A DNA stretch of 64,000 nucleotides from Flavobacterium sp. J49 (GCF_011742145.1 NZ_JAAQQU010000105.1:248001-312000); one strand, 5' to 3'; shown: positions 1 to 9,100, counted from the first letter of the stretch. Numbers and translations are program-made. Notes: a model not told the origin generated them from the sequence alone.

Positions 1-5
1 AAAAT

Positions 6-192
6 CACTCGAAGTGACGGTTTGGAGATGTATGTGACACTCGAAGTGACGTAGCGAAAACATATAGTTGTAAAAAACGTCAGTTCGAGTGGTTTTTGTG
101 GAGTGCAACGGAACAAAAATTGTATCGAGAACCGTTGTTTGAGCGAGCTTCTCGATACATTTTGAATTTCATTCAAAACACTCAGAGTGACG
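6..192. repeat. Cluster of CACTCgaaGTGACG intergenic repeats
   Basis: The 14-mer CACTCGAAGTGACG occurs at 6-19 and again at 38-51. A near-identical copy lies in inverted orientation at 78-91 and a diverged copy (CACTCAGAGTGACG) at 179-192. The core CACTC/GAGTG is itself palindromic. The copies surround a perfect 11-bp inverted repeat at 121-159. No coding frame explains them. The pattern resembles REP/BIME-like intergenic elements; that comparison is inference. Confidence 0.6.
121..159. repeat. Perfect 11-bp inverted repeat (hairpin)
   Basis: TGTATCGAGAA at 121-131 is the exact reverse complement of TTCTCGATACA at 149-159, with a 17-base loop. No T-run follows directly, so it is a poor terminator. 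Its position among the CACTC repeats suggests it is part of the same intergenic element. Confidence 0.6.
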
Positions 193-334
193 TGAATGAT
201 AAGTTGTCATTGCAGTATTATCATGCCATTATTAATAACCTATAACAATATGCTTTACCATAAACTCCCACTCTAAATTCCTATACAACTGTATTTCTTA
301 ATCTAGGTTAAGTGTGCGAGGTGGAAACCCGCTA

Positions 335-342
335 TAACTTTG
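335..342 (+). promoter_or_regulatory. Probable -7 box for the YceI gene
   Basis: TAACTTTG matches the Bacteroidota -7 consensus TAnnTTTG and lies 61 bases before the YceI start. No clear TTG is seen in the -33 region. The rest of 193-403 holds no gene I can recognise. Confidence 0.4.
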
Positions 343-403
343 TCCTGTTCAAATGAAGTATTGAAAACAAAACTTAAAATTTAACTCATTAAAATAAAAA
401 ACG

Positions 404-934
404 ATGGCAAAAGCAACATGGGCAATCGACCCGACACATTCAGAAATAGGTTTTAAAGTAAAACACATGATGTTTACTAATGTATCCGGCAAATTCAATG
501 TATTTGAGGCTGATATACAAAACGAAGAGGAAAATTTTGAAACCTCAGCAATTCAGTTCACTTCCGAGGTAAATTCCATTAATACCGGCAATGACGACCG
601 CGATAATCACTTGAGAAGTGCGGATTTCTTTGACGTAGAAAACTTTGGAAAATTGACTTTCAAAAGCAGCAACGTAAAAAAAGTAAACGAAGGCGAATAC
701 AAAATCAGCGGTGATTTGACCATAAAAGACGTGACCAAGAACATCACTTTAGACGCGGAATACAGCGGTTTGATGAAAGACCCTTGGGGCAATACTAAAA
801 TCGGACTTTCTTTAAACGGCAAAATCAACAGAAAAGAATTCGGATTGACTTGGAATGCCGCTCTGGAAACCGGTGGTGTATTGGTTGGAGAAGACATCAA
901 GTTAAACGCCGAAGTACAATTCGTAAAACAATAA
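404..934 (+). CDS. YceI family protein
   Basis: This 176-residue protein matches the YceI/lipocalin-like family, whose eight-stranded barrel binds long polyisoprenoid or amphiphilic ligands. The family hallmarks are visible: WAIDPTHSEIGFKVKH at the N-terminus, a central DRDNHLRSADFFDVENF segment, and a C-terminal GEDIKLNAEVQ strand. Length is typical for the short form. There is no signal peptide, so unlike periplasmic E. coli YceI this copy should be cytoplasmic. It is followed by a hairpin and T-run and appears monocistronic. The exact ligand cannot be inferred. Confidence 0.9.
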   Translation: MAKATWAIDPTHSEIGFKVKHMMFTNVSGKFNVFEADIQNEEENFETSAIQFTSEVNSINTGNDDRDNHLRSADFFDVENFGKLTFKSSNVKKVNEGEYKISGDLTIKDVTKNITLDAEYSGLMKDPWGNTKIGLSLNGKINRKEFGLTWNAALETGGVLVGEDIKLNAEVQFVKQ

Positions 935-956
935 TAATCGTTTTTGATTGATGAGG

Positions 957-993
957 AAACCGTTGGGCAATATAGAGCCTTGCGGTTTTTTTT
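957..993 (+). terminator. Rho-independent terminator after YceI
   Basis: AAACCG (957-962) pairs with CGGTTT (983-988) across a 20-base loop that contains a further short GGC/GCC pairing. A run of nine T follows from 986. The stem is short but the T-run is strong, and it lies 23 bases after the YceI stop. Confidence 0.6.
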
Positions 994-1041
994 TGCATTA
1001 AAATTAATTAACTTAGTTGTAACTAAAACAAAGCATACAAC

Positions 1042-1923
1042 ATGTCAAATATTGGAATCATCATAGAGGAACGCGCTGCGGATATTGGGAATTTTTTGGT
1101 GGGTCGATTGTTGCCCTTTCGCGAAAAACGAGCCGTAGGACCTTTTGTTTTCATTGACCATATGGGTCCGGCACAATTGAAAGACTACCAAAATATGGAT
1201 GTGCCGCCACATCCGCATATTGGCCTTTCTACCCTAACCTATTTGTTTGAAGGTGCGATTATGCACCGCGACAGTTTGGGCACCGAAATGGTTATTGAAC
1301 CCGGAGCGGTAAACTGGATGACGGCAGGAAAAGGCATTGTACACTCGGAGCGAACGCCCGAGCATTTACGCCATACCGAAAAAAGTTTGCACGGCTTACA
1401 GATTTGGGTGGCTTTGCCCAAAGCTTTGGAAAATATGGAGCCTTCTTTTACTCACATTGAAGCCCAAGACATTCCGGAATGGCAACAAGATGGTGTTACG
1501 ATTAAACTGATTGCCGGAGAAGCCTTTGGTAAAAAATCTCCGGTACCGGTATACAGTCCGTTGTATTTTATTGAAATTAAAAGCACTGCTAAAACCAAGC
1601 TCAATATTGGTCATGAACTCTATGGCGAAAGCGCGATGTATATTTTAGAAGGCAGCATTACCAATGACGGTCATACTTATGGGACGAAACAATTACTGGT
1701 GGCCAAAGAGACTTCGCTTTGTGAATTTGAAATGAGTGAGAATACAACACTATATCTTTTTGGTGGGGAACCTTTTCCGGAAGAGCATTTTATTTATTGG
1801 AACTTTGTGCATTCCGACAAAGCGGTGATTGAGCAAGCTAAAGCCGATTGGACAGCGCAAAAATTCCCGAAAGTACCCAATGAAACAGACTTTGTTCCTT
1901 TGCCTCAGCCTTTTGGCGGATGA
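1042..1923 (+). CDS. Pirin family protein
   Basis: A 293-residue bicupin of the pirin family. The N-terminal cupin carries the signature PFVFIDHMGP, then VPPHPHIGLSTLTY with the two metal-binding histidines, and GIVHSERTPE with the third histidine and the glutamate expected for Fe(II) coordination. The C-terminal half holds the pirin_C cupin (AMYILEGSI, LFGGEPFPE). Some pirins have quercetinase activity and others act as redox-sensitive regulators; the sequence does not say which applies here. It starts at ATG and stands alone, with a strong terminator 163 bases after the stop. Confidence 0.93.
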   Translation: MSNIGIIIEERAADIGNFLVGRLLPFREKRAVGPFVFIDHMGPAQLKDYQNMDVPPHPHIGLSTLTYLFEGAIMHRDSLGTEMVIEPGAVNWMTAGKGIVHSERTPEHLRHTEKSLHGLQIWVALPKALENMEPSFTHIEAQDIPEWQQDGVTIKLIAGEAFGKKSPVPVYSPLYFIEIKSTAKTKLNIGHELYGESAMYILEGSITNDGHTYGTKQLLVAKETSLCEFEMSENTTLYLFGGEPFPEEHFIYWNFVHSDKAVIEQAKADWTAQKFPKVPNETDFVPLPQPFGG

Positions 1924-2085
1924 AAATTATATAACAATTAGTCAAAATTGTGCAACGTAATTTTGTTTGAAAAGCACCAAATTTGTTATTACAAAAGCAA
2001 TGTTATTGGGTCAAGAGAAGAAAGTATTCACCAAAGCCCAAATTTGGTCCTAACCGATAACTGCAATGCTTTGACATAAAAAGGT

Positions 2086-2117
2086 AAACCGTCGCGAGGG
2101 ATCGCGGCGGTTTTTTT
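2086..2117 (+). terminator. Strong rho-independent terminator
   Basis: AAACCGTCGCGA (2086-2097) pairs with TCGCGGCGGTTT (2102-2113), a 12-bp stem with one G-U pair and a four-base loop. Seven T follow the stem GG. It is the best terminator near the pirin gene although it lies 163 bases downstream. Confidence 0.85.
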
Positions 2118-2419
2118 ATGATTTGTAAAAAACGCTTGAAGATTAAATTGGTCTTTTCAATCCAATATACCAGACATTTTAACGACTATAATTGTCATTT
2201 TATCGGATATATTTTAATTAACAGTTTTAGTATTGTTAATTTAATACAGAATTAAAAAACAAAAATCAAAGTTTATTTTAATTCTATCTATATCACATAC
2301 GAAAATCAATTTACTCCATAGATTGATGCTTGATTTCGTTTCAACCTACATTTTTTTTCGCGTTACCTACTAATGGTTGTTTGAGCACTTTTTGTGTTTG
2401 AATTGTTCCTCATGTCGTC

Positions 2420-2441
2420 TTTCACTTTAGTTTAAGTGAAA
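2420..2441. repeat. 8-bp inverted repeat upstream of the 2516 gene
   Basis: TTTCACTT and AAGTGAAA flank a six-base spacer, 75 bases before the start at 2516. It could be an operator or an untranslated-leader hairpin. There is no second copy that I can see in the window. Confidence 0.3.
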
Positions 2442-2515
2442 CGCTTTCTATTGTGCATTGGGAAGAAACCGAAAATCCCTTCAAAGAGTAGGTAAATTCA
2501 AATTTTTAGGTAAGG

Positions 2516-2875
2516 ATGAAAAAAATAGTACTAACGATTGCAATTCTTATTGGATTTTCAGTAAACGCTCAATCCGATAAAAAATTAAACCTCACAAGCT
2601 CAAAAGTTCTAGTACAATCACAAACAAGTGATTCGAAATCAAAAGAAGCATTAGTTACGAAAAACATACCAGCTGAAAGCAACCAGACTTCAGTAGTTAC
2701 TAATCCTAAAATGATGTACACTATACTTGGCAGAACATACGCAAATAAGGAAGACTTTGATAAAGTAACTACCTTAATTAAGCAAAAAATAGAACAAGGA
2801 CAAATACCTCCAGTAGTTAGCGATTTGGAATTAGAACGTTTAAATATTAATCCTAGTTCCGTTATAAACCAATAA
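2516..2875 (+). CDS. Small secreted hypothetical protein
   Basis: A 119-residue protein with a clear Sec signal peptide (MKKIVLTIAILIGFSVNAQS, cleavage near residue 19). The mature part is polar and lysine/serine-rich up to residue 60. It then has a short conserved-looking block (MMYTILGRTYANKEDF) and a proline-containing tail. I do not recognise a family. It lies 25 bases upstream of the broken T9SS gene and may be co-transcribed with it. Codon use matches the neighbourhood and the start ATG is unambiguous from the signal peptide. Confidence 0.6.
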   Translation: MKKIVLTIAILIGFSVNAQSDKKLNLTSSKVLVQSQTSDSKSKEALVTKNIPAESNQTSVVTNPKMMYTILGRTYANKEDFDKVTTLIKQKIEQGQIPPVVSDLELERLNINPSSVINQ

Positions 2876-2900
2876 AAATAAACTAAACAAACCAACAAAC

Positions 2901-3299
2901 ATGAAAAAAATAATAAATACAATTATTGTAATCCTGTTCTTTTGTGTTCAGTATTCCGAAGCTCAGTGTACACAAGGAAACGTAGGTCAAGTGTATACAA
3001 CAGTCGGAAGTTTTGGTGCAAATTATATTTTAGGAACAAAAATGACCGTAAGTACAGGAGGAAACTTGACAGGGCTGTCAATGTATGGACTTGCTTCGGG
3101 AACCGGACTGGTGCAAATGGCATTATATGCCGACAATGCAGGAGTTCCGGGAGCACTTTTAAGAACCTCAACCATTAGCAATGTAGTAGCCGGACCGGTT
3201 ACTATGTCAGTTACACCCATGGTGATAACCCCTGGGAATTACTGGTTAATGGCCATTTACAATGTTGGCGGTGCAGTAAGCAATTACCTATCGTTTTAG
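2901..3299 (+). pseudogene. 5' part of a broken T9SS cargo gene
   Basis: The 132 codons begin with a signal peptide (cleavage near ...YSEAQ) followed by a jelly-roll-like domain: LTGLSMYGLASGTGLVQ, ALYADNAGVPGALL, ITPGNYWLMAIYNVGG. This type occurs in Bacteroidota secreted proteins. The frame then stops at TAG 3297-3299, before the domain would be expected to finish. The rest of the protein continues in the +1 frame (see 3301). It is most simply read as the N-terminal part of one gene disrupted around 3270-3300. Whether the fragment is still secreted is unknown; it lacks a sorting signal. Confidence 0.6.
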
Positions 3300-3300
3300 A

Positions 3301-4068
3301 GTGGCTCGTGCTGATGCACCAACGACTTACTATTACACCGGTGAGCGTAATTTACCTAACTTTAATTTGACCATGCTAACTGTTCCTGTAGGCTTCTTAA
3401 CTTATGCTACTGAATACAAAGTGGATGTTCAAATCAAAATAAAATTGGCTAACATCATTGCTTGGTCACAGTTTGGTCAAGTTTGTTCCATCTTTACGCC
3501 AGCACCGCCAACCTCTTCAGTCATCGCCTCGCAATGTGAACTGGTAGCCACTAGTTACACACAAGTGATTAATGCAACTCCATTTGCGGGAGCCACGCTT
3601 TACCGTTTCTTGTTGACGCATTATGATGAATTTGGTGATTTAGATTATGAGCAATATCAAGACAGTTCGACACCTAACTTTACGCTTAGCATGTTTACCG
3701 GACTACTTCCGGATACTACTTATAATGTTGCGGTATCAATGCAACTGTATGGTACTTTTGTTCCTTACGACAAAGAATGTAGTATCACTACACCGATGGC
3801 TGCCAGAATGATTGAAGCTATTGCTTTCAAAGCTACTGTATATCCAAATCCTTATACAAACAACTTTATGATTGAAGTTAAAACTGCCGACTCAGCTTTA
3901 ATTGACATCAAAGTTTACGATATGGTAGGGCGATTGGTTGAACAAAAAACTGTAAAAGCAAGCGACTTAGAAAAAGCACCTATTGGGGAAAGATATCCTT
4001 CGGGTGTTTACAACGTCATTGTCTCTCAAGGCGAAAACGTACAAACTCTTCGCGTAGTAAGACGATAA
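3301..4068 (+). pseudogene. 3' part of a broken T9SS cargo gene, type A sorting domain
   Basis: The frame is open from 3280, just after an in-frame TAA at 3277-3279, and reads AITYRFRVARADAP before the nominal GTG at 3301. It encodes one and a half repeats of a fibronectin-like module. The first repeat begins in its middle, and the second is complete (SVIASQCELVATSYTQ onward, with the matching LYRFLLTHYDEF). Then comes a T9SS type A sorting domain (VYPNPYTNNFMIEV... VYDMVGRLVE... YPSGVYNVIV). Having no signal peptide of its own, it makes sense only as the continuation of the 2901 frame. The half-repeat at the junction points to a small deletion rather than a lone indel. Confidence 0.6.
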
Positions 4069-4091
4069 CACCATTTAACTAAAAACCAGAA

Positions 4092-4119
4092 AGGCATTCC
4101 GTTTGGAGTGCCTTTTTTT
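4092..4119 (+). terminator. Rho-independent terminator
   Basis: AGGCATTCC (4092-4100) pairs with GGAGTGCCT (4105-4113) around loop GTTT, followed by seven T. It lies 24 bases after the stop of the T9SS fragment. Confidence 0.85.
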
Positions 4120-4213
4120 ATGTTCAAAAAATCCAATATCAATTGTGACCCAAATGCCTTTTTATTGGCAATTTGTAGAAACCGCATCAAGGTTTACTTA
4201 TGTCTTCAATAGA

Positions 4214-4252
4214 AAAGTAAAAAGCCTCTGACGGAAGTCAGAGGCTTTTACC
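4214..4252 (-). terminator. Terminator of the 4272-7313 gene
   Basis: A perfect 12-bp stem, AAAGCCTCTGAC (4221-4232) with GTCAGAGGCTTT (4237-4248), has loop GGAA. Read on the minus strand it lies 23 bases after the stop at 4272 and is followed by TTTTTAC. It may also act on the plus strand. Confidence 0.85.
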
Positions 4253-4271
4253 ATTGATAACTAACCCACAA

Positions 4272-7200
4272 TTATTTAATAATCAATCGCTTTACTATTC
4301 CTTCACCGGTTTTAATCAAATAAACACCTGAAGTGAAATGTTTTGTATCTAATGTTTGGGCTTCATTTTGTGCCAAAATCAGTTTTCCGGATAAATCATA
4401 CACTTTAATATCTGCAGTTCTGTTGAAGTAAACCAAACCATTGTCTACTGATGGATTTGGGAAAACAGCAAATGTTGGTACATTGTCTTCAAAATCATTG
4501 GTCGACAATCCATTGCTGTCGATTTCAAAAATGGTTATCGTTCCGCTGATTTCATTGGCAACCAAAACATAGGGTAAACCTGTCGGACTGTTTTCCGGAG
4601 CTATATAAGTAATGCCTTCCGGACCATGGTCACCGGCATAAGCTGAAGTACTTCTGCTGTTTTTATACGCTACAAAAGTCGGATTGTTTGGATCAGTCAC
4701 ATTATAAACCATTACGCCACCTACTCTTTCCAAAGAAATAAAAGCAAATGTTTCGGTACCAATTTGTGCCACAGTTACGCCTTCTGCTTCCGGGCCTTTG
4801 GCACGACTTCTTCCTTTGGGCGTGTTGTCTTCGTGGTCTGCATTGAAAATAGTTGGAAAGTTAGCCGAAGTATACATTTCAAAGTCGTCACCACTATCAT
4901 AAACCAATTGCTGCGTTGTGGCATTAAAAATAGAGAACGAACGCGTTCCAACCGCATTAATCGTTTCAAAGTCTCCATCGGCATCGGCATTTCCATTTAA
5001 ATTGGTAACTCGGTATCTTCCCATATTGTAACTTTGTTTCAACACACTTGCATTGGGAAAAACAGTCGCATCTAAAACATACCCTGCAGCACCAACCGTA
5101 GTTCTTTCATTAAAACCGGTATATTCTTTTTCGTCTCCTTCATTGGCCGTAACCAAAAAAGTATTGGCACCGATAGTATAATTGGCAATCGCATCCGGTA
5201 TATAGAAAGCGTTTATGGGCCAGTTGGCAATTAGTACCTGACCATTATTATCTGAAATATCAAAACCATTACCCGGAAGACTAACGTCTTTGGTTCCTAG
5301 AGCCCAAATATCTGTTATGGATGTTGTGGCCAAATTGATTTCCGCCACGGCATTATTTTCTTGTAAGGTTACCCAAGCCTTTTGGGAATCGGCACTAATG
5401 GTAATGTATTCCGGTTCGAAATCTTGTGACATGGTGCTCGACATTTTTAATTTTCTAACACCCGAAGCAATCAAAGAAGCTTCTTGAGCATTGAAAGCTG
5501 TAAACAATAAAGTAGACACATTGGCTTGTGTCAAAGCAGGAATTCCTCCGGAAATGTCAATCACACTAACCGAACCTTCAGGATCAATGGAATAGTTCGC
5601 ATTGGGTTGACCCTCATTGGCTGTCATGACTTTTGTACCATCCGGTGAAAACGTAATCATATCCGGTAAAGCTCCAACGGTCACTTGCTTTAAGAAAGTG
5701 CCATTGGTATCAAAAAATACTACCGAACCCTCTAAAGTTTCATCGGCATTAGGCGAAGCGACCGCGACTACTCCGTTTTTAACCGCTACCGAAGTTACAC
5801 CACCATAAGAATTCATATCTATTGAGCTTACTACTGTTGGTGCAGTTGGGTCACTGAAATCAATAATATCTAAAAATCCGGCTACAGCACTCGTAGTAAA
5901 TAAACGTTGAGAAGCCGGGTCGTGCACTACAATTTCGCAGGTACTGGTATTTGCTCCCGAAGGATCAAAACTACCGATGTAATTTAGCTCGATTTGGTTA
6001 CTCGGAACCGGTGCTAATCTATCATTGTCCACAATATAAACAGTCGCAAAAGAATTTCCGGTAATGGTCAAACCCACCGCATTTTCTAAACTCAATACAA
6101 AATATTCTGCTTGTTGTTCTTCCGATAAATCATCAATAATCGGAATGGTAATCGTTTGGGTCAAAGCACTCGAACCGGTAAAGTTTAAAGTTTGAGAGGC
6201 CAAAGTAAAATCGCTGTCATCTGCCGTGCTGAAAGGCGTACCTTTTACCACTAAATCCACAGAACTCGTCGCCGGACTGGTCAAAGTAATGTTGAAAGAT
6301 AAAGTACCAGCGGCTTCATTTACCGTTATAAAATTGGAAGCCAAAGCGACACTCGGATTTCCTGTTGTAAAAGTAACCGATGGCGTTGTCGCAATTGCAT
6401 TATCGCTTTCATCTTCAATCGTATTGGGCAACAAAGCCAAATAATACAATTGGCTGTTGGCCAAAAGCGCATTCGGAACAACCGTAATCACACTTCCTGA
6501 AATCGTCGCGTCAAAAGCTACCAAAGCACCGGAAGCATCGTTCAAACGCAATTCAACCACACCATCAACATTGGTATTATCGATAGTCGAATTGTCAATT
6601 AAACGAATATTTTCATTAAAACTAATGGTTGGATTAATCGTCGTAACCACATTGGTTGCCGCATTTACAGGCACAAAAGTTGCTACCGGCGCAATGGTAT
6701 CGGCTCCGCCAAAGGTAGTCCCTTCGAGGGTGAAATTATCAAAACGGTTATTGCCAACAGTTCCGCCGCTTCCTTGAGCAAACTCGACCCTCAATTTAAA
6801 ACTCGGATTGTTATTCGCACCCGAAACACCCGAAAAATCTAAAGTCGCTAAAGCCGGATCGCCATTATTGGGAATCACCGTTGTAAATGCTACATAGTTG
6901 GTTCCATCCAAAGTATAAAACCAAGATTGTGTTCCTGCACCCGAGCCTGATCGACGTGTGGCAAATTTTACGATGATATTTTCATAACCTGTGGTGGGCA
7001 AAGCAAATTCTAAAGCACCACCAATAGGATCGTTAAAACGCAAGTGTGTTCCTGAAACATCTCCATTGCGAGCATTCAAATTCAAAACGGAGAAATTTTG
7101 ACCGGTTCCTCCGGCAAAATCAATCGTACTGATTCCACCCGGAATAGCATTTAAAACGGCACCGCCTAAAGTAAAAGTCGGTGTTGTAATAGCACCCACG

Positions 7201-7313
7201 GAAGTGTTGTCATTAAAGTTCCAATAATGAACTAAAGTTTGTCCCCAAGAAACGGAAGAAAAAGCCATCATCAAGATAAAAATCAAGCTTTTGGTCGTGT
7301 AATTTTTTGACAT
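4272..7313 (-). CDS. Choice-of-anchor I family T9SS protein with Calx-beta and Ig-like domains
   Basis: A 1013-residue secreted protein. Order of parts: signal peptide (1-24, ending SVSWGQ), an N-terminal jelly-roll-like domain (25-200), a bacterial Ig-like Big_5 module (about 205-315, starting APVATFVPVNAATNV), a Calx-beta module (about 320-430, ending VYIVDND), a large choice-of-anchor I beta-propeller (about 440-930, with HDPASQRLFTTSA, NEGDEKEYTGFNERTT, GPEAEGVTV and DHGPEGITYI), and a T9SS type A sorting domain (FPNPSVDNG... VYDLSGKLI... SGVYLIKT). It should be exported by the Sec system and then placed on the surface or released by T9SS. Choice-of-anchor I domains are related to alkaline-phosphatase-associated propellers, but the substrate is unknown. 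It is monocistronic with its own terminator. Confidence 0.9.
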   Translation of the reverse strand: MSKNYTTKSLIFILMMAFSSVSWGQTLVHYWNFNDNTSVGAITTPTFTLGGAVLNAIPGGISTIDFAGGTGQNFSVLNLNARNGDVSGTHLRFNDPIGGALEFALPTTGYENIIVKFATRRSGSGAGTQSWFYTLDGTNYVAFTTVIPNNGDPALATLDFSGVSGANNNPSFKLRVEFAQGSGGTVGNNRFDNFTLEGTTFGGADTIAPVATFVPVNAATNVVTTINPTISFNENIRLIDNSTIDNTNVDGVVELRLNDASGALVAFDATISGSVITVVPNALLANSQLYYLALLPNTIEDESDNAIATTPSVTFTTGNPSVALASNFITVNEAAGTLSFNITLTSPATSSVDLVVKGTPFSTADDSDFTLASQTLNFTGSSALTQTITIPIIDDLSEEQQAEYFVLSLENAVGLTITGNSFATVYIVDNDRLAPVPSNQIELNYIGSFDPSGANTSTCEIVVHDPASQRLFTTSAVAGFLDIIDFSDPTAPTVVSSIDMNSYGGVTSVAVKNGVVAVASPNADETLEGSVVFFDTNGTFLKQVTVGALPDMITFSPDGTKVMTANEGQPNANYSIDPEGSVSVIDISGGIPALTQANVSTLLFTAFNAQEASLIASGVRKLKMSSTMSQDFEPEYITISADSQKAWVTLQENNAVAEINLATTSITDIWALGTKDVSLPGNGFDISDNNGQVLIANWPINAFYIPDAIANYTIGANTFLVTANEGDEKEYTGFNERTTVGAAGYVLDATVFPNASVLKQSYNMGRYRVTNLNGNADADGDFETINAVGTRSFSIFNATTQQLVYDSGDDFEMYTSANFPTIFNADHEDNTPKGRSRAKGPEAEGVTVAQIGTETFAFISLERVGGVMVYNVTDPNNPTFVAYKNSRSTSAYAGDHGPEGITYIAPENSPTGLPYVLVANEISGTITIFEIDSNGLSTNDFEDNVPTFAVFPNPSVDNGLVYFNRTADIKVYDLSGKLILAQNEAQTLDTKHFTSGVYLIKTGEGIVKRLIIK

Positions 7314-7512
7314 AGTAGTGTAGTTTTATTTTGATACAAAATACAGTCATTGATTTAACAACATGATTAATTTAAAATCAATGATTTATTAAGTATTGAG
7401 GTTCCAATGTGGCTTAATTGTTAGCAATTCTCGGTATTGTTTAAGTTAAATTTACTTAGCCGTGTTTACCAGATGTCAACCTAAAAAACAACCAACTTTT
7501 TAACGTTTTCTG

Positions 7513-7520
7513 TACCTTTG
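7513..7520 (+). promoter_or_regulatory. -7 box for the 7547 gene
   Basis: TACCTTTG fits TAnnTTTG and ends 27 bases before the ATG at 7547. It lies in the 233-base divergent interval between the minus-strand 7313 gene and this gene. Confidence 0.5.
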
Positions 7521-7546
7521 GCCTATCAATCATCAAAAATAAAATC

Positions 7547-9091
7547 ATGAAAAAGAATTATTTACTCCCAATTTTGCTCTTATGTCAACTGGGATTACAT
7601 GCCCAAACTTTTGGATGGCTGCGTACACCAAGTATCACTTTTAATATGAATCCGGGCATGATCAGTTATCCCACAGCTTCAGATCATTTAGGCAATACTT
7701 ATCTCTGCGGTTTTAAAGACAATGCAACTCCTTATACGGATATTTTCGGCAATTTGGCTTTGCTTAAATATGACACCAACGGCACTTTGGTTGCCACCAA
7801 AAATATCAACGGCAACGTACACGCTTATAAATTGGCGACCGATAATGCCGGAAATCTTTATATGGCTGTAGGGTATCTGACTTCTATTACTATCGATAAT
7901 TTTAGTTTGACCACCAATTTGCAAAGCGTGAATCCTCTTTTATTAAAATTCAATGCCAATGGAGAACTGCTATGGCACAAAGTGATTCCGGGTGAGTGGA
8001 CCCAACACTTTAATGCGATTAGTATCGACAGTCAGCAAAACGTTTATATCGGATATGATGATTACCAGAATTCCTTTATCGAAAAACTGGATGCCAATGG
8101 CAATACACTGCAACTCATCACGCAAACCGAAGTAAAACTCATTAGTGCCGTCAGTGTTGATTCTGAAGGCAATATTTATGCTGCCGGTTCTTGCGCCGAA
8201 ATAAGCGCCAACTTCAACGGGACCAATATGCCGGCGCCTTTTTTATACAATATTTATTTGGTAAAATACAATCCGGCAGGACAAATGCAATGGATGCATT
8301 ATGTAGAAGACATTACTTGTCCGGAACCCATGGTTGTAGCGCGTACACCAGATGAAGTGTATTTCAGTTCCCACTTGTTTGATGGTTTTTCTATTGATGG
8401 CATAACCACTGAAGGTCCGGTTAACAATTATGATTTCTTTTTGGCGAAGTTCAATTCAACCGGTACCGTGCAATGGGTAAAAGAAGTTCCGGGTACTGGT
8501 GGTGCCGAAATTGGGCTGCGTAACTTCTTAACTTTAGACCCGCAAGGCAATATTTATATGGCCGGAAAAACGCAAGGCGCTATCCAATGGAATGCCAATA
8601 TTAGTTCGCAACCTCAAATGGGCTTTAACAGTGATGTTTTAATTTTAAAATATTCTCCGCAAGGCACTGTGCTTTGGGCCAAAACTGCCGGTGGCAATTC
8701 GGAGGACCGCTCTGATGGCATAAGTGTTTTGCCGGATGGAAGCGTTGTTGTATCGGGCATGGCTAATAACATTGTTACTTTTGACACTTGGCAAGCCGGA
8801 ACGGTTAACTTTCAGTACTATCCTTTTTTGGCCAAACTAAATCAAACCACTTTGTCCATTCCCGCAAACGAATTCCGTACAGCATTGGTTTATCCGAATC
8901 CTGTCCAAGATTTTGTGACGTTATCTTCTCCCGGTTATCGCGGTAAAGCGGAATTGTTCACACTGTTGGGACAAAAATTGAAAAGCTTTGATATCACTGC
9001 TGATGAAACACAACTCAGTGTAAGCGATATTGCCATCGGAACCTATTTGCTGCGACTCAACCAACAAGCAATCAAAATAGTAAAGGATTAA
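7547..9091 (+). CDS. T9SS type A protein with SBBP-like beta-propeller repeats
   Basis: This 514-residue protein starts with a signal peptide (MKKNYLLPILLLCQLGLHAQ). Residues 40-430 form repeated blades of the pattern DxxGNxYxAG... LxKYxxxGxxxW (for example DNAGNLYMAVG, DSEGNIYAAGSC, DPQGNIYMAGKT, LKYSPQGTVLWAK), typical of SBBP/NHL-like propellers. The C-terminus is a type A sorting domain (VYPNPVQDFVTL... LFTLLGQKLKSF... IGTYLLRL). It is therefore a predicted surface or secreted adhesin-like propeller. The ligand is unknown. It runs up to the hemN promoter with no terminator visible in between. Confidence 0.88.
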   Translation: MKKNYLLPILLLCQLGLHAQTFGWLRTPSITFNMNPGMISYPTASDHLGNTYLCGFKDNATPYTDIFGNLALLKYDTNGTLVATKNINGNVHAYKLATDNAGNLYMAVGYLTSITIDNFSLTTNLQSVNPLLLKFNANGELLWHKVIPGEWTQHFNAISIDSQQNVYIGYDDYQNSFIEKLDANGNTLQLITQTEVKLISAVSVDSEGNIYAAGSCAEISANFNGTNMPAPFLYNIYLVKYNPAGQMQWMHYVEDITCPEPMVVARTPDEVYFSSHLFDGFSIDGITTEGPVNNYDFFLAKFNSTGTVQWVKEVPGTGGAEIGLRNFLTLDPQGNIYMAGKTQGAIQWNANISSQPQMGFNSDVLILKYSPQGTVLWAKTAGGNSEDRSDGISVLPDGSVVVSGMANNIVTFDTWQAGTVNFQYYPFLAKLNQTTLSIPANEFRTALVYPNPVQDFVTLSSPGYRGKAELFTLLGQKLKSFDITADETQLSVSDIAIGTYLLRLNQQAIKIVKD

Positions 9092-9100
9092 TGAGGCGAT

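Larger units (their letters stand above)
1924..2515. other. Gene-free 592-base interval
   Basis: No ORF here looks real. The first part ends in a strong terminator (2086-2117). The rest is very AT-rich and includes an 8-bp inverted repeat, TTTCACTT/AAGTGAAA, at 2420-2441. It presumably holds the promoter of the small secreted protein that follows. The 160 bases between the pirin stop and the terminator could be a 3' UTR or a small transcript. Confidence 0.5.

Noticed and set aside
301..360. GCGaGGT/ACCCGC hairpin as part of a tRNA
   Set aside because: There is no cloverleaf, no TYC arm and no anticodon loop; probably leader structure only.
2185..2198. ACTATAATTGTCAT as another FNR-type box
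   Set aside because: Only one half-site matches, there is no -7 box at 36.5 bp, and the nearest gene is over 300 bases away.
3301..4068. Independent gene starting at GTG 3301
   Set aside because: The coding pattern extends upstream to 3280 and begins mid-repeat, and no signal peptide is present although a T9SS sorting domain is. It is better read as the second half of a broken gene.
6226..6777. Plus-strand frames opposite the choice-of-anchor I gene
   Set aside because: Shadow frames of a strongly supported minus-strand gene with clear domains; no homology or promoter.
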